Of a DNA stretch of 64,000 nucleotides, positions 41,696 through 49,641 are shown in pieces; within the stretch, counting starts at the first letter, position 1; every line of letters begins with the position of its first letter. Location of the stretch: positions 1-64,000 of the forward strand of contig CAMHNO010000002.1 of the NCBI GenBank assembly GCA_946186575.1. Direction: 5' to 3'. Origin of the DNA: an uncultured Prevotellaceae bacterium (GTDB lineage Bacteria; Bacteroidota; Bacteroidia; Bacteroidales; Muribaculaceae). The position numbers were made by a program, and so were the translations under genes. A model generated the notes under the pieces. It ran no database searches, was not told the origin of the DNA, and worked only from the letters and a program-made list of their open reading frames with translations.

Positions 41696-42004
41696 CTAAT
41701 TCTTTTGCTGCTGAGCTTCGGCCTTGGTGTTGGGCAATTCCTTTGCTTCCACCTTCTTGTCCTTGATGGGCTTGCAGTCCTTAGATGCTGGCAATGTCTT
41801 TATTGCGGCTTTGCTTGTGTCGATGCGCTGAACCATCTTCCGGGTCTTGGTGAGGTCGGCTTTCTCGGCCTTGTTTAGCGGTACGGGCTTGATCTGAGAG
41901 CCCGATGCCGACACACTCGATTTTGAATCCTTGCTGCCGCATGAACTCACTGCCATTGTGGCCACCATAGCCACAACCAGCAGTTTTAACATTCTATTCT
42001 TCAT
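41696..42004 (-). CDS. Small lipoprotein in the LemA/TPM cluster
   Basis: 102 residues from ATG 42004; another ATG at 42016 is possible. Lipobox VSSC (Cys22), then a short basic, Lys-rich polypeptide (PLNKAEKADLTKTRKMVQRI, KPIKDKKVEAKELP) without a known domain. It overlaps the end of the 41994 TPM gene by 11 bp, so they are translationally coupled. Probably an accessory of the TPM proteins. Confidence 0.75.
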   Translation of the reverse strand: MKNRMLKLLVVAMVATMAVSSCGSKDSKSSVSASGSQIKPVPLNKAEKADLTKTRKMVQRIDTSKAAIKTLPASKDCKPIKDKKVEAKELPNTKAEAQQQKN

Positions 42005-42431
42005 AAGAAATCTCATTGCTTAATTCGTTCTCATCATCTTCCTCAATGGGGAAGAATGTTTTCAACTTCTCACCCACGCTGGCAATCACCTTGCACAACC
42101 CCGTGGCAGGGTCACCAGCCTTGAGCTGTTCGAGCAGCACGTCCTTCTCGGTCTCCCAGTAATTCTCGGGCACCACTGCATTGATGCCGGCATCGCCCAG
42201 AATGGCAAACTTGCGACTCTCAAATGCCACATAGATGAGCACGCCGTTGCGGTGGCGAGTCTTGTACATCTTCAGGCGGTTAAAGGTCTTGATGGCCTCG
42301 CGCATCACGTCTTTGCCACACTTGGGGGTGAGGTGCACGCGAATCTCACCCGAGGTCATCTCCTCGGCCTGACCAATGGCATCGACCACGCGGCGCTGGT
42401 CGGTAATGCTCATGAAATCATCCAGTTTCAT
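41994..42431 (-). CDS. TPM-domain protein without export signal
   Basis: 145 residues from ATG 42431; a longer frame from 42515 has no supporting start context. It begins directly with the domain (MSITDQRRVVDAIGQAEEMTSGEIRVHL, LKMYKTRHRNGVLIYVAFESRKFAILGDAGI) and has an acidic C-terminus (PIEEDDENELSNEISYEE). No signal peptide or helix is visible, so this paralog is predicted cytoplasmic, unlike the other three. It sits between lemA and the small lipoprotein gene. Confidence 0.85.
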   Translation of the reverse strand: MKLDDFMSITDQRRVVDAIGQAEEMTSGEIRVHLTPKCGKDVMREAIKTFNRLKMYKTRHRNGVLIYVAFESRKFAILGDAGINAVVPENYWETEKDVLLEQLKAGDPATGLCKVIASVGEKLKTFFPIEEDDENELSNEISYEE

Positions 42432-42529
42432 TGCTTTTTGAGTAGTGAAATAGTAGAGTAGTGGAATAGCGGAGCATGCCATTTCATAGCAACTTGGCCA
42501 AACCCGATATTCCACTACAGTGCCTGAAA

Positions 42530-43261
42530 TTAATCGTTAAACATCTGCTCCAGATCGGGAGCCTTGTCGGCACCCTCTTGCGCAGCAAAGTAAGGTCTCT
42601 CTTTGAAGCCGAAGATGCCAGCAAATATGTTAGTGGGGAAGTGACGAATGTCGGTGTTATACACCTTGGCAATATCGTTAAATTTCTTGCGCTCGGTCGA
42701 GATTCGGTTCTCGGTGCCTTCGAGCTGAACCTGCAGGTTCTCGAAGAGCTTGTCGGCCTTGAGCTCGGGATATGCCTCATGAACCACATTGATGGCCAGA
42801 CGAGCCTGCTCAAGTATCCTGTTTTGAGCGGCCTCATACTGCTTGATGCTGTTGGCATCGTTAGGATCCATCTTCACGCGGCCCAGCGAGTCGGCCGATG
42901 CTGCCACGGCGTTCATCTGCTGGTCGGCCTGCTCGCCCACGTTGTTGTGAGCACGTGCATTGGTCACTCCTTGCTGAGTGCTCTGCTCGTGCTTGGCATA
43001 TTTGTTGGCTGTGGCCGCCACGTTTTTAATAAGGTCGATGCGGCGCTGATACTGGTTCTCAACCTGCGACCATGCATTCTTAACGTCTTCTTCCTCGTTC
43101 ACGAGTCGGTTGTAGGAAGAGCAGCCGCCAATGCACAGCAGGGCCAGAACTGCAATGATAATGCCACCAATGCCTAATCCTCCCAAGCAGCCTTTCTTAG
43201 CACCTTGTGCGGCATTGTTGCCAATGGCGGGATTAGGATTTACTGTTGTGTTTTCATTCAT
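42530..43261 (-). CDS. lemA: LemA-family membrane protein
   Basis: 243 residues from ATG 43261; the longer frame to 43378 has no support. Hydrophilic N-terminus, Gly-rich membrane segment about 34-52 (LGGLGIGGIIIAVLALLCIGG), then the LemA helical domain: VKNAWSQVENQYQRRIDLIKNVAATANKYA, ARLAINVVHEAYPELKA, NRISTERKKFNDIAKVYN, FGFKERPYFAA. LemA and TPM genes are neighbours in many bacteria. First gene of the probable lemA-TPM-lipoprotein-TPM-TPM-TPM transcript. Confidence 0.92.
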   Translation of the reverse strand: MNENTTVNPNPAIGNNAAQGAKKGCLGGLGIGGIIIAVLALLCIGGCSSYNRLVNEEEDVKNAWSQVENQYQRRIDLIKNVAATANKYAKHEQSTQQGVTNARAHNNVGEQADQQMNAVAASADSLGRVKMDPNDANSIKQYEAAQNRILEQARLAINVVHEAYPELKADKLFENLQVQLEGTENRISTERKKFNDIAKVYNTDIRHFPTNIFAGIFGFKERPYFAAQEGADKAPDLEQMFND

Positions 43262-43601
43262 AATTTTTAATGTATTAAAGAGTGAGTAATATATTTTTTT
43301 GTAAAAGTAATGCTTTTTATTTAAATAGACACAATTTTTGTGCCAAAAAAACACATCTCGCAGAAAAACCGCACGCACATGGTGCTGAGCACATCTGTGG
43401 TGCTGGTGTTGGGCGAGCTTTCGGCAAGTTAATCATCAAGGGGGGGCAATGGACGTTTGTTAAAATTGGTAATATAGTTGCACTGTGGGTTAAAATTGCC
43501 ACTTTTTTAGGAATATTGAATACTGTCGCCACAATTTTTAGTTACTTTTGCATAGTTTTTGAAAAAATTACATTATCACAAATATGCAAAAAGAGAGTAG
43601 T
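43262..43601. other. 340-bp divergent intergenic region
   Basis: AT-rich promoter flanks with a GC-richer centre (about 43370-43455) of unknown nature. A -7 box for the FadL-like gene is at 43543-43550; the lemA side shows only an imperfect TACTTTTA. No gene seen. Confidence 0.5.
43543..43550 (+). promoter_or_regulatory. -7 promoter box of the FadL-like gene
   Basis: TACTTTTG matches TAnnTTTG, about 50 nt before ATG 43602; no strong -33 box. Confidence 0.45.
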
Positions 43602-45041
43602 ATGAAGAAAATCAGTTTCTTGGCAGCAGCTCTTATTGTTGCCATTAGTGCCCAGGCTGGCGGCCTGCTGCACAACACCAATCAGCACATTGCTTTTCAG
43701 CGCATGATGGCGCGTGGTGCCAGCCACGAGATTGACGCTGTATACACTAACCCTGCCGGACTTGCTTTTATGGACCACGATGGATGGACCCTCTCGCTCA
43801 ACATACAGAGCGCTTATCAAACGCGCAACGTGGATGCCACAGTGCTCACTCCCGCAGGCTTGGGGCTCTTTGAGAACGACACTTTTCACAAGAAATATAA
43901 AGGCAACGCCGTGGCGCCGGTTCTGCCATCGCTTTATGCCGCCTACAAGACTCCCAAGTGGGTCATCTCGGGATTCTTCGGAGTGACAGGCGGTGGTGGC
44001 AAGTGCACCTTCGACGACGGACTGCCCCTCTTCGATGCCGCAGTGATGGCAGGCACCTACATGGGATCGGCATCGCTGGCTCCCTACTTAGGCGGCCCCA
44101 TAACTCCCAACCAGTACAGCATCGATGGCTACATGCGCGGCCGTCAGTACATCTTTGGTGGTCAATTAGGCTTCACCTACAAGTTTCATGAGCTCTTCTC
44201 GGGATATGCCGGATTTCGTGCAAACTACTTCAGCGGCAACTACAAGGGCTATGTCAGAGCCACAGCCCATCAAGAGTTGGCAGGCAAACTGCAAGCCATA
44301 GGCATGGCCACCGGCAATCAAAGCCTGATTGACATGGCTGGCGAGAATGGAATAGCACACATTTCGCTCAACAGCGACCAAACTGGGTGGGGCATCACAC
44401 CAATCCTGGGAGTGAACTTCACTTGGCGTGGCCTGACCTTAGCCGCCAAATATGAGTTTAAAACCAATCTGAACATCGAGAACGACGCTAAAGAAGAGCC
44501 CATAGCACGCCCCGAGGCCTATCAGAGCGCCATCGAGCCCTATAAGCACGGCGTGAACACTCCAAGCGACATTCCCAGCGTGCTCTATGTGGCGGCCGGC
44601 TATGAGTTCATCCCCAAGAAGCTGCGCGCCACCGTTGAGTATCACTACTACGACGACCGTCATGCCGACATGGCTGGCGAGAAGAACAAGCAGCTGAAGC
44701 ATGGCACACACGAGCTGCTCGCTGGAGTGGAGTGGGACATCAACAAGACTTTCACCGTTAGCGCCGGAGCACAGCGCACCGACTACGGCCTGAGCGACAA
44801 GTACCAGAGCAACACCTCGTTTGCTTGCGACAGCTACTCGATTGGACTGGGTGGTGCCGTGAACTTGAGCCCGAAGGTGAAGCTCAATGTGGGCTACTTC
44901 TGGACTACCTACAGCGACTACAAGAAACAGATGAAAGCCGAGGACGGTGGCTACAACGGCATCTCGCCTGCCATCACTGGCACCGACGTCTACAGCCGCA
45001 CCAACAAGGTCTTTGGCGTGGGCATCGACTACAAGTTCTAA
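43602..45041 (+). CDS. Outer membrane transport protein, OMPP1/FadL/TodX family
   Basis: 479 residues from ATG 43602, where the signal peptide starts (MKKISFLAAALIVAISAQA); an ATG at 43584 would add MQKESS. The N-terminal part has the FadL hatch-type motif AVYTNPAGLAFMD (about 46-58), then long alternating beta strands ending VFGVGIDYKF with a terminal Phe, as in beta-barrel proteins assembled by BamA. The family carries hydrophobic substrates such as fatty acids across the outer membrane; the substrate here is unknown. Single gene with its own promoter and terminator. Confidence 0.88.
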   Translation: MKKISFLAAALIVAISAQAGGLLHNTNQHIAFQRMMARGASHEIDAVYTNPAGLAFMDHDGWTLSLNIQSAYQTRNVDATVLTPAGLGLFENDTFHKKYKGNAVAPVLPSLYAAYKTPKWVISGFFGVTGGGGKCTFDDGLPLFDAAVMAGTYMGSASLAPYLGGPITPNQYSIDGYMRGRQYIFGGQLGFTYKFHELFSGYAGFRANYFSGNYKGYVRATAHQELAGKLQAIGMATGNQSLIDMAGENGIAHISLNSDQTGWGITPILGVNFTWRGLTLAAKYEFKTNLNIENDAKEEPIARPEAYQSAIEPYKHGVNTPSDIPSVLYVAAGYEFIPKKLRATVEYHYYDDRHADMAGEKNKQLKHGTHELLAGVEWDINKTFTVSAGAQRTDYGLSDKYQSNTSFACDSYSIGLGGAVNLSPKVKLNVGYFWTTYSDYKKQMKAEDGGYNGISPAITGTDVYSRTNKVFGVGIDYKF

Positions 45042-45079
45042 CTGCCCATGCAGCCACATCGCTGCTAAATTTGAAAAAT

Positions 45080-45119
45080 CACAGGTGAGACACCAGTTGC
45101 AGTGTCTCACCTGTGTTTT
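45080..45119 (+). terminator. Terminator of the FadL-like gene
   Basis: Perfect 14-bp arms CACAGGTGAGACAC (45080-45093) and its complement (45102-45115), then TTTT; 39 bp after the stop. Confidence 0.9.
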
Positions 45120-45184
45120 AGTTAAATAATCTGATTTTCAACACCATTTGCCGTGCCATTTTTTTTATATTTCACAAATTGTTG

Positions 45185-45192
45185 TATATTTG
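45185..45192 (+). promoter_or_regulatory. -7 promoter box of the C10 protease gene
   Basis: TATATTTG matches TAnnTTTG; only a T-run stands in the -33 position. Predicts a leader of about 80 nt that contains a 21-codon reading frame. Confidence 0.5.
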
Positions 45193-45202
45193 CCTGCTTT
45201 TT

Positions 45203-45268
45203 ATGGCAAAAACAAAAAACTTAATAGTACCAAACTTATCAATAAACAACTATTTTCAAACCTTTTAA
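45203..45268 (+). CDS. Possible 21-residue leader peptide before the C10 protease
   Basis: ATG 45203 to TAA 45266-45268, starting ATGGCAAAAACAAAAAAC, very like the true protease start ATGGCAAAAAACCG 14 bp after the stop. The ATG is about 10 nt below the -7 box. Peptide MAKTKNLIVPNLSINNYFQT followed by F has no recognisable function. It may be a translated upstream frame or only a duplicated start region. Confidence 0.25.
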   Translation: MAKTKNLIVPNLSINNYFQTF

Positions 45269-45282
45269 CCCAACATTAATTT

Positions 45283-48200
45283 ATGGCAAAAAACCGAATT
45301 TTAAGCCTGCTCATCATTTTCTTGGGCATGGGATTGCTTGCGCAAGCTGCTCCCATCACCCAGCAGCAGGCTCAGCAAGAAGCCACCAACTTCTTGATCA
45401 AGAAGTCGTTTGCTAACAAAAACGTAACGCCAGCCAAGTTGAGCAACAAGATGATCAAGGCTGGCGCGCAAGCCCCATTCTACGTGTTTAACGTGGGCAA
45501 CAACCAGGGCTTCGTTATCGTTGCCGGCGACGACCGCATCAACCCAATCCTGGGCTATAGCGACCAGGGCTACTTCGACGAGGCTAAGGCTCCCATCAAC
45601 ATGAAGAACTGGCTCATCGACTATGCTCAGCAAATTCAGATGCTCGACATGATTCCCGCAGCTAATCTTGCTAAGGCTATCGCTGCACCAAAGGCTGCCA
45701 ACACTGTCGACACTCGCAACTCCATCGCCCCACTGATCACCACCAAGTGGGACCAGGCCACTCCCTACTGGAATGAGTGCCCACAATTCATGAACAGCGA
45801 CAACGAGGAAGACGGCTACGAGCTCGCCTACACCGGCTGTGTGGCAACCTCTATGTCGCAGCTGATGAACTTCTACAAATATCCCGAGCAGACCTCGCAG
45901 GTGATTCCCGCCTATAGCTTCACCTATAGCGATGGCAACTACAACTACTCCACCGTGCAAATGCCCGAGCTGCCCATCACCACATTCGACTGGGCACACA
46001 TGCGCGACACCTACACCGGTGCCGAGGACGAGGTCTACACCAGCGCTGTGGCTCACCTGATGTTCTACGTGGGCTGCGCCCTGAAGTCGCAATATGGCGT
46101 GAGTGCCACCGGTGCCTACACCGACGACATTCCCAAGGCATTTGGCATCTTTGGCTACGGCTCTAAGCTCGCCTATCGCAACGACTACACTCAAGAGGTG
46201 TGGGACAACATGGTGTATCAAGAGCTCGCCGCTGGCCGACCCATGATCTATAACGGCACAGCAGGCAGTGGCGGTGGACATTCGTTCATCTGCGACGGCT
46301 ATGAGTATGGCAACTACTTCCACATCAACTGGGGTTGGGGTGGCATGGGCAATGGCTACTTCCAACTCGCTATCATGAACCCCTATGCCAGCGGCATTGG
46401 CGGCTCGTCGAGCGCCGAGGGCTACAACATGAAGCAAAACATCGTCTACAACATCATCCCTGGCGGCACTCCCCCTCACGAGGACGAGGAGGAACCTGCA
46501 CTCACCGCCACTGGCACAAGCGGCCCCAGCGGTTGGGATCGCGACTCGCAGTCACAACCTTTCAAAATCTACAAGTCGAAGATTGTGAAGGTGAGCTACA
46601 GCGACCACTCGGGCTCGGGCAAAAAGTTCAAGACTGCCCTCGCCCTCCAGAATCCTGCCGACGGCACCTTCACCGTGCTGCCAAACTCAGAGGACAACAT
46701 CTACATGCAAGTCACTACATCGGCTCTGGGACAGACCCACAGCTTTGGTAGCGGCGTGGCTTCTAACTCTAACCTGGTAATACCCTTTGGCGCTGGACTC
46801 ACTGGCACTTATCACCTGATTGGTGTTTACCAAGTGGAAGGCACTACCGAGTGGAAGGCCATGAAAGAAACCGACCGCTACTACATCGAGGTGAGCATGA
46901 GCGGCACCTATTGCCAGGCAAGTGCACACCCCACCATCAACCTCCAGGCCACCAACTGGGAGTTCACAGGCGGTGAGCGCGTAGGTTTGAAGGAGCAAGT
47001 GAACGTGACTGTTAAGAACAACAGCGTCGACCGCTTCTTTGGCGACCTTTATCTCGACTTTGGCGGACAGCAAATCGACGAGTACTCGCAGTACACCACC
47101 GTTGTGCAAGCCGAGATTCTGCCAGGTCAGGAGTCGGTTGTTACCTTCAACGTCACTCCCGCTTCGGCAGGTAACAAGAGCGTAAGGCTCATGCGCATCG
47201 ACCAGTATGGCGACTACATCACAATTGGCACTGGCTCGGTAACCATCGCTCAGAGCGAGGAAGCCGAGGAAATCGACCTCTCGGTAGTGATCAAGGCCGA
47301 GAACTCGGTTCCTGCCGACGACCCCAACAGCAACGACGTGATCTACGACAGCCACGCCCTCTTCAGCGCCACTATCACCAACCACAGCAACGGCACCTAC
47401 AGCAAATATGTGCTCGCTCCGCTGTTCATCGTTGAGAATGGCAAGGGCTCGATGGTAACCTACAAGCAGAGCCAAATATCGCTCGCCGCTGGCGAGTCGA
47501 AGACTCTCTATTTCGACTTCGACAACCTGGCCTATGGCTCGACCTACGCCATGAACATCTATGCCCGCAACAATGTGCCCGACAGCGAGGACGCTTCGCA
47601 CGTCGACAACATCGTGAAGCCGGGCGAGTCGGTCTACTACGACATCATGCCTGGCATCATCACCTGGAACGATAGAGGCGAGCGCAATGGCTACAAACCC
47701 GTCGAGAACTTCCAGATTGCAGCCGACGTGGCCGCAGTGAGCCTCGAGGGGCTCACACTGACCAACATCGTGCCTAACAGCAACCCCAACACCATCTACC
47801 TGCTCGATGAGAACCAGACAGCACCTGCTGCCCTGAGCGGCAAGAACCTGGTTATGGGCAACGTGGCTCCAAGCATCGCTCTCAAGGACGGATTCCCCTA
47901 CTTCACTCCACAGAGCTTCACCGCTCAAGCCATTAGCTACGAGCGCACATTCACAAAGGCTCGCCAGGACGGTGTGGCCGAGAACTGGAGCACCATCGTG
48001 CTGCCTTTCACTCCAGCCACCTGCTCAGCAAGCAGTAGCGACATGTGGATTGAGCGCTTTGCTCAAGAGGCCGATGGCGAGGCTACCTTCGCCCAGGTCG
48101 AGAACATCGAGGCCAACGTGCCTTACATTATTGCCATCAACAAGGCAGCCAATCTCACTGGCACTCCCATCACATGGGCTGCCACCGACGTGCTGCTCAA

Positions 48201-48603
48201 GGCCGAGCCCATCGCCAACACCAGCGGCGAGAAATACTTGATGGCTGGCTCGTTCAGCAACGAGATGTTTGAACAAGTATATGCCGTGGATGCTGCTGGC
48301 GCTGTGGCCAAGTGGCAAAACAATCCACAGGCAGTGGCACCATTCCGTGCCTACTTCAAGGAGCTCATGACCCTCGACAACCATGCAAACATCCTGCTCC
48401 CCGGCGTGGCAGGTCAGAGCGCTGTAGCTGGCGACGTTAACGGCGATGGCGATGTTAACTCGACCGACGTTACCGCACTCTACAGCTTCTTGCTCAGTGG
48501 CGACATGAGCAGCATCGTCAACGGTGACCAGAACGATGATGGCGAAATCAACTCAAGCGACGTGACTGCCGTCTACAACATTCTCCTGGGCATCAGCAAG
48601 TAA
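45283..48603 (+). CDS. Secreted C10-family (streptopain-like) cysteine protease with dockerin tail
   Basis: 1106 residues. Signal peptide about 1-22; a Spi-type inhibitory propeptide (about 25-145, FYVFNVGNNQGFVIVAGDDRINPILGYSD); peptidase domain with catalytic Cys186 in YTGCVATSMSQLM and His333 in GGGHSFICDGY, followed by FHINWGWGG. Residues about 400-1040 are beta-rich accessory domains of unknown binding role. The end (about 1045-1106) is two dockerin type I loops, DVNGDGDVNSTDV and DQNDDGEINSSDV. Members of the family, such as SpeB and interpain, degrade host proteins after self-processing. Secreted; target unknown. Confidence 0.93.
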   Translation: MAKNRILSLLIIFLGMGLLAQAAPITQQQAQQEATNFLIKKSFANKNVTPAKLSNKMIKAGAQAPFYVFNVGNNQGFVIVAGDDRINPILGYSDQGYFDEAKAPINMKNWLIDYAQQIQMLDMIPAANLAKAIAAPKAANTVDTRNSIAPLITTKWDQATPYWNECPQFMNSDNEEDGYELAYTGCVATSMSQLMNFYKYPEQTSQVIPAYSFTYSDGNYNYSTVQMPELPITTFDWAHMRDTYTGAEDEVYTSAVAHLMFYVGCALKSQYGVSATGAYTDDIPKAFGIFGYGSKLAYRNDYTQEVWDNMVYQELAAGRPMIYNGTAGSGGGHSFICDGYEYGNYFHINWGWGGMGNGYFQLAIMNPYASGIGGSSSAEGYNMKQNIVYNIIPGGTPPHEDEEEPALTATGTSGPSGWDRDSQSQPFKIYKSKIVKVSYSDHSGSGKKFKTALALQNPADGTFTVLPNSEDNIYMQVTTSALGQTHSFGSGVASNSNLVIPFGAGLTGTYHLIGVYQVEGTTEWKAMKETDRYYIEVSMSGTYCQASAHPTINLQATNWEFTGGERVGLKEQVNVTVKNNSVDRFFGDLYLDFGGQQIDEYSQYTTVVQAEILPGQESVVTFNVTPASAGNKSVRLMRIDQYGDYITIGTGSVTIAQSEEAEEIDLSVVIKAENSVPADDPNSNDVIYDSHALFSATITNHSNGTYSKYVLAPLFIVENGKGSMVTYKQSQISLAAGESKTLYFDFDNLAYGSTYAMNIYARNNVPDSEDASHVDNIVKPGESVYYDIMPGIITWNDRGERNGYKPVENFQIAADVAAVSLEGLTLTNIVPNSNPNTIYLLDENQTAPAALSGKNLVMGNVAPSIALKDGFPYFTPQSFTAQAISYERTFTKARQDGVAENWSTIVLPFTPATCSASSSDMWIERFAQEADGEATFAQVENIEANVPYIIAINKAANLTGTPITWAATDVLLKAEPIANTSGEKYLMAGSFSNEMFEQVYAVDAAGAVAKWQNNPQAVAPFRAYFKELMTLDNHANILLPGVAGQSAVAGDVNGDGDVNSTDVTALYSFLLSGDMSSIVNGDQNDDGEINSSDVTAVYNILLGISK

Positions 48604-48635
48604 TCTACAACAAATAGATAATCGCATTTTTAGAG

Positions 48636-48671
48636 AAAAGGTGCTTTGCAGCAATTGCAAAACACCTTTTT
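48636..48671. terminator. Terminator between convergent protease and CapA-like genes
   Basis: Arms AAAAGGTGCTTTGC and GCAAAACACCTTTTT (one bulge), 48636-48671, with A and T runs on both sides. Confidence 0.8.
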
Positions 48672-48699
48672 CCATTTTATATCTCCCGCGACCACAGTA

Positions 48700-49641
48700 C
48701 TACTGGTCAACCACGTGTGGCACGCAGCCTTTGATTTCTATGGGTATGGTGGTAGCGGTGAGTGTGGTGGCAGTGATTGACAACTGCACCATGCACGCGC
48801 GGGTGTTGATGGCGCGCGTCTGATCAAAGATAAAGTTGCCAATGCTGTAGTAGATGGGCTTGCCAGCGTAGTGCTCCACCGTCTGAAGGGTGTGGGTGTG
48901 ATGGCAAATAAGGCAGTCGGCACCGGCATCTATCAGGCGGTGGGCCTGGCTAAGCTGCTGCACAGCGGGTTTGAGCATGTGCTCTGCTCCCCAGTGCAGA
49001 CTCACAACGATGCAGCAGCCGGGGTCTTGAGCCCTGAGCCTCGCCACCCTTGCCACAAGAGCGTCAAAACTCTCCTGGCTCACGCAGGGCTTCGATGGCA
49101 GGTAGGCCATGTTCTCGAGAGTCATTCTGAGCGAAGCCAGCAAGTAGACGTTGCGAGGCTGCGACGCCAGCAGCACTGGCTGCACCGCCTCCTGCATGTT
49201 CTGGCCGGCTCCCACAGGAGTCATTCCCGCCTTCACAATGTTGTCGCGAGTGTCAATCAGCCCTGCCCTGCCCTGGTCTATGCTGTGATTGTTGGCAAGG
49301 TTCAGGTGAGTGATGCCATGTCGTGCCAGCGGTTCAAGCCACTCGGGTTCGCCGCGGAAGATGAATTTCTTGAACACCGGCATCTCGATTTTTGTTGCCG
49401 GACATTCCAGATTGGCAACAATCAGCTGCGAGAGGGCGAACACCGAGTCTACCGACCGCGAGAACAAGCAGTCGGCATCGCCGTTGTTGCTCTCGATGTA
49501 TCGCCTCACACCGCGGTCGAGCAACACGTCGCCTGCAAAAGTGACGGTGAGCGTGTCGCTCGCACGCAGTGTTGTCGCGGTGAGTGCCATCACCGCGACA
49601 ACAATCAGTTTAGCAGCCAGTGCTGTAGAAGTAGTGCTCAT
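48700..49641 (-). CDS. CapA-family metallophosphatase-like protein
   Basis: 313 residues from ATG 49641 (TTG two codons earlier rejected). Signal peptide about 1-28. PGA_cap/CapA signatures: TVTFAGDVLLDRGV, VANLECP, HLNLANNHSIDQGRAGL, VVSLHWGAEH, and ICHHTHTLQTVEHYAGKPIYYSIGNFIFD. Named after the poly-gamma-glutamate capsule protein, but many members act on other substrates. It overlaps the DUF3160 gene by 32 bp, so the two are coupled. Confidence 0.9.
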   Translation of the reverse strand: MSTTSTALAAKLIVVAVMALTATTLRASDTLTVTFAGDVLLDRGVRRYIESNNGDADCLFSRSVDSVFALSQLIVANLECPATKIEMPVFKKFIFRGEPEWLEPLARHGITHLNLANNHSIDQGRAGLIDTRDNIVKAGMTPVGAGQNMQEAVQPVLLASQPRNVYLLASLRMTLENMAYLPSKPCVSQESFDALVARVARLRAQDPGCCIVVSLHWGAEHMLKPAVQQLSQAHRLIDAGADCLICHHTHTLQTVEHYAGKPIYYSIGNFIFDQTRAINTRACMVQLSITATTLTATTIPIEIKGCVPHVVDQ

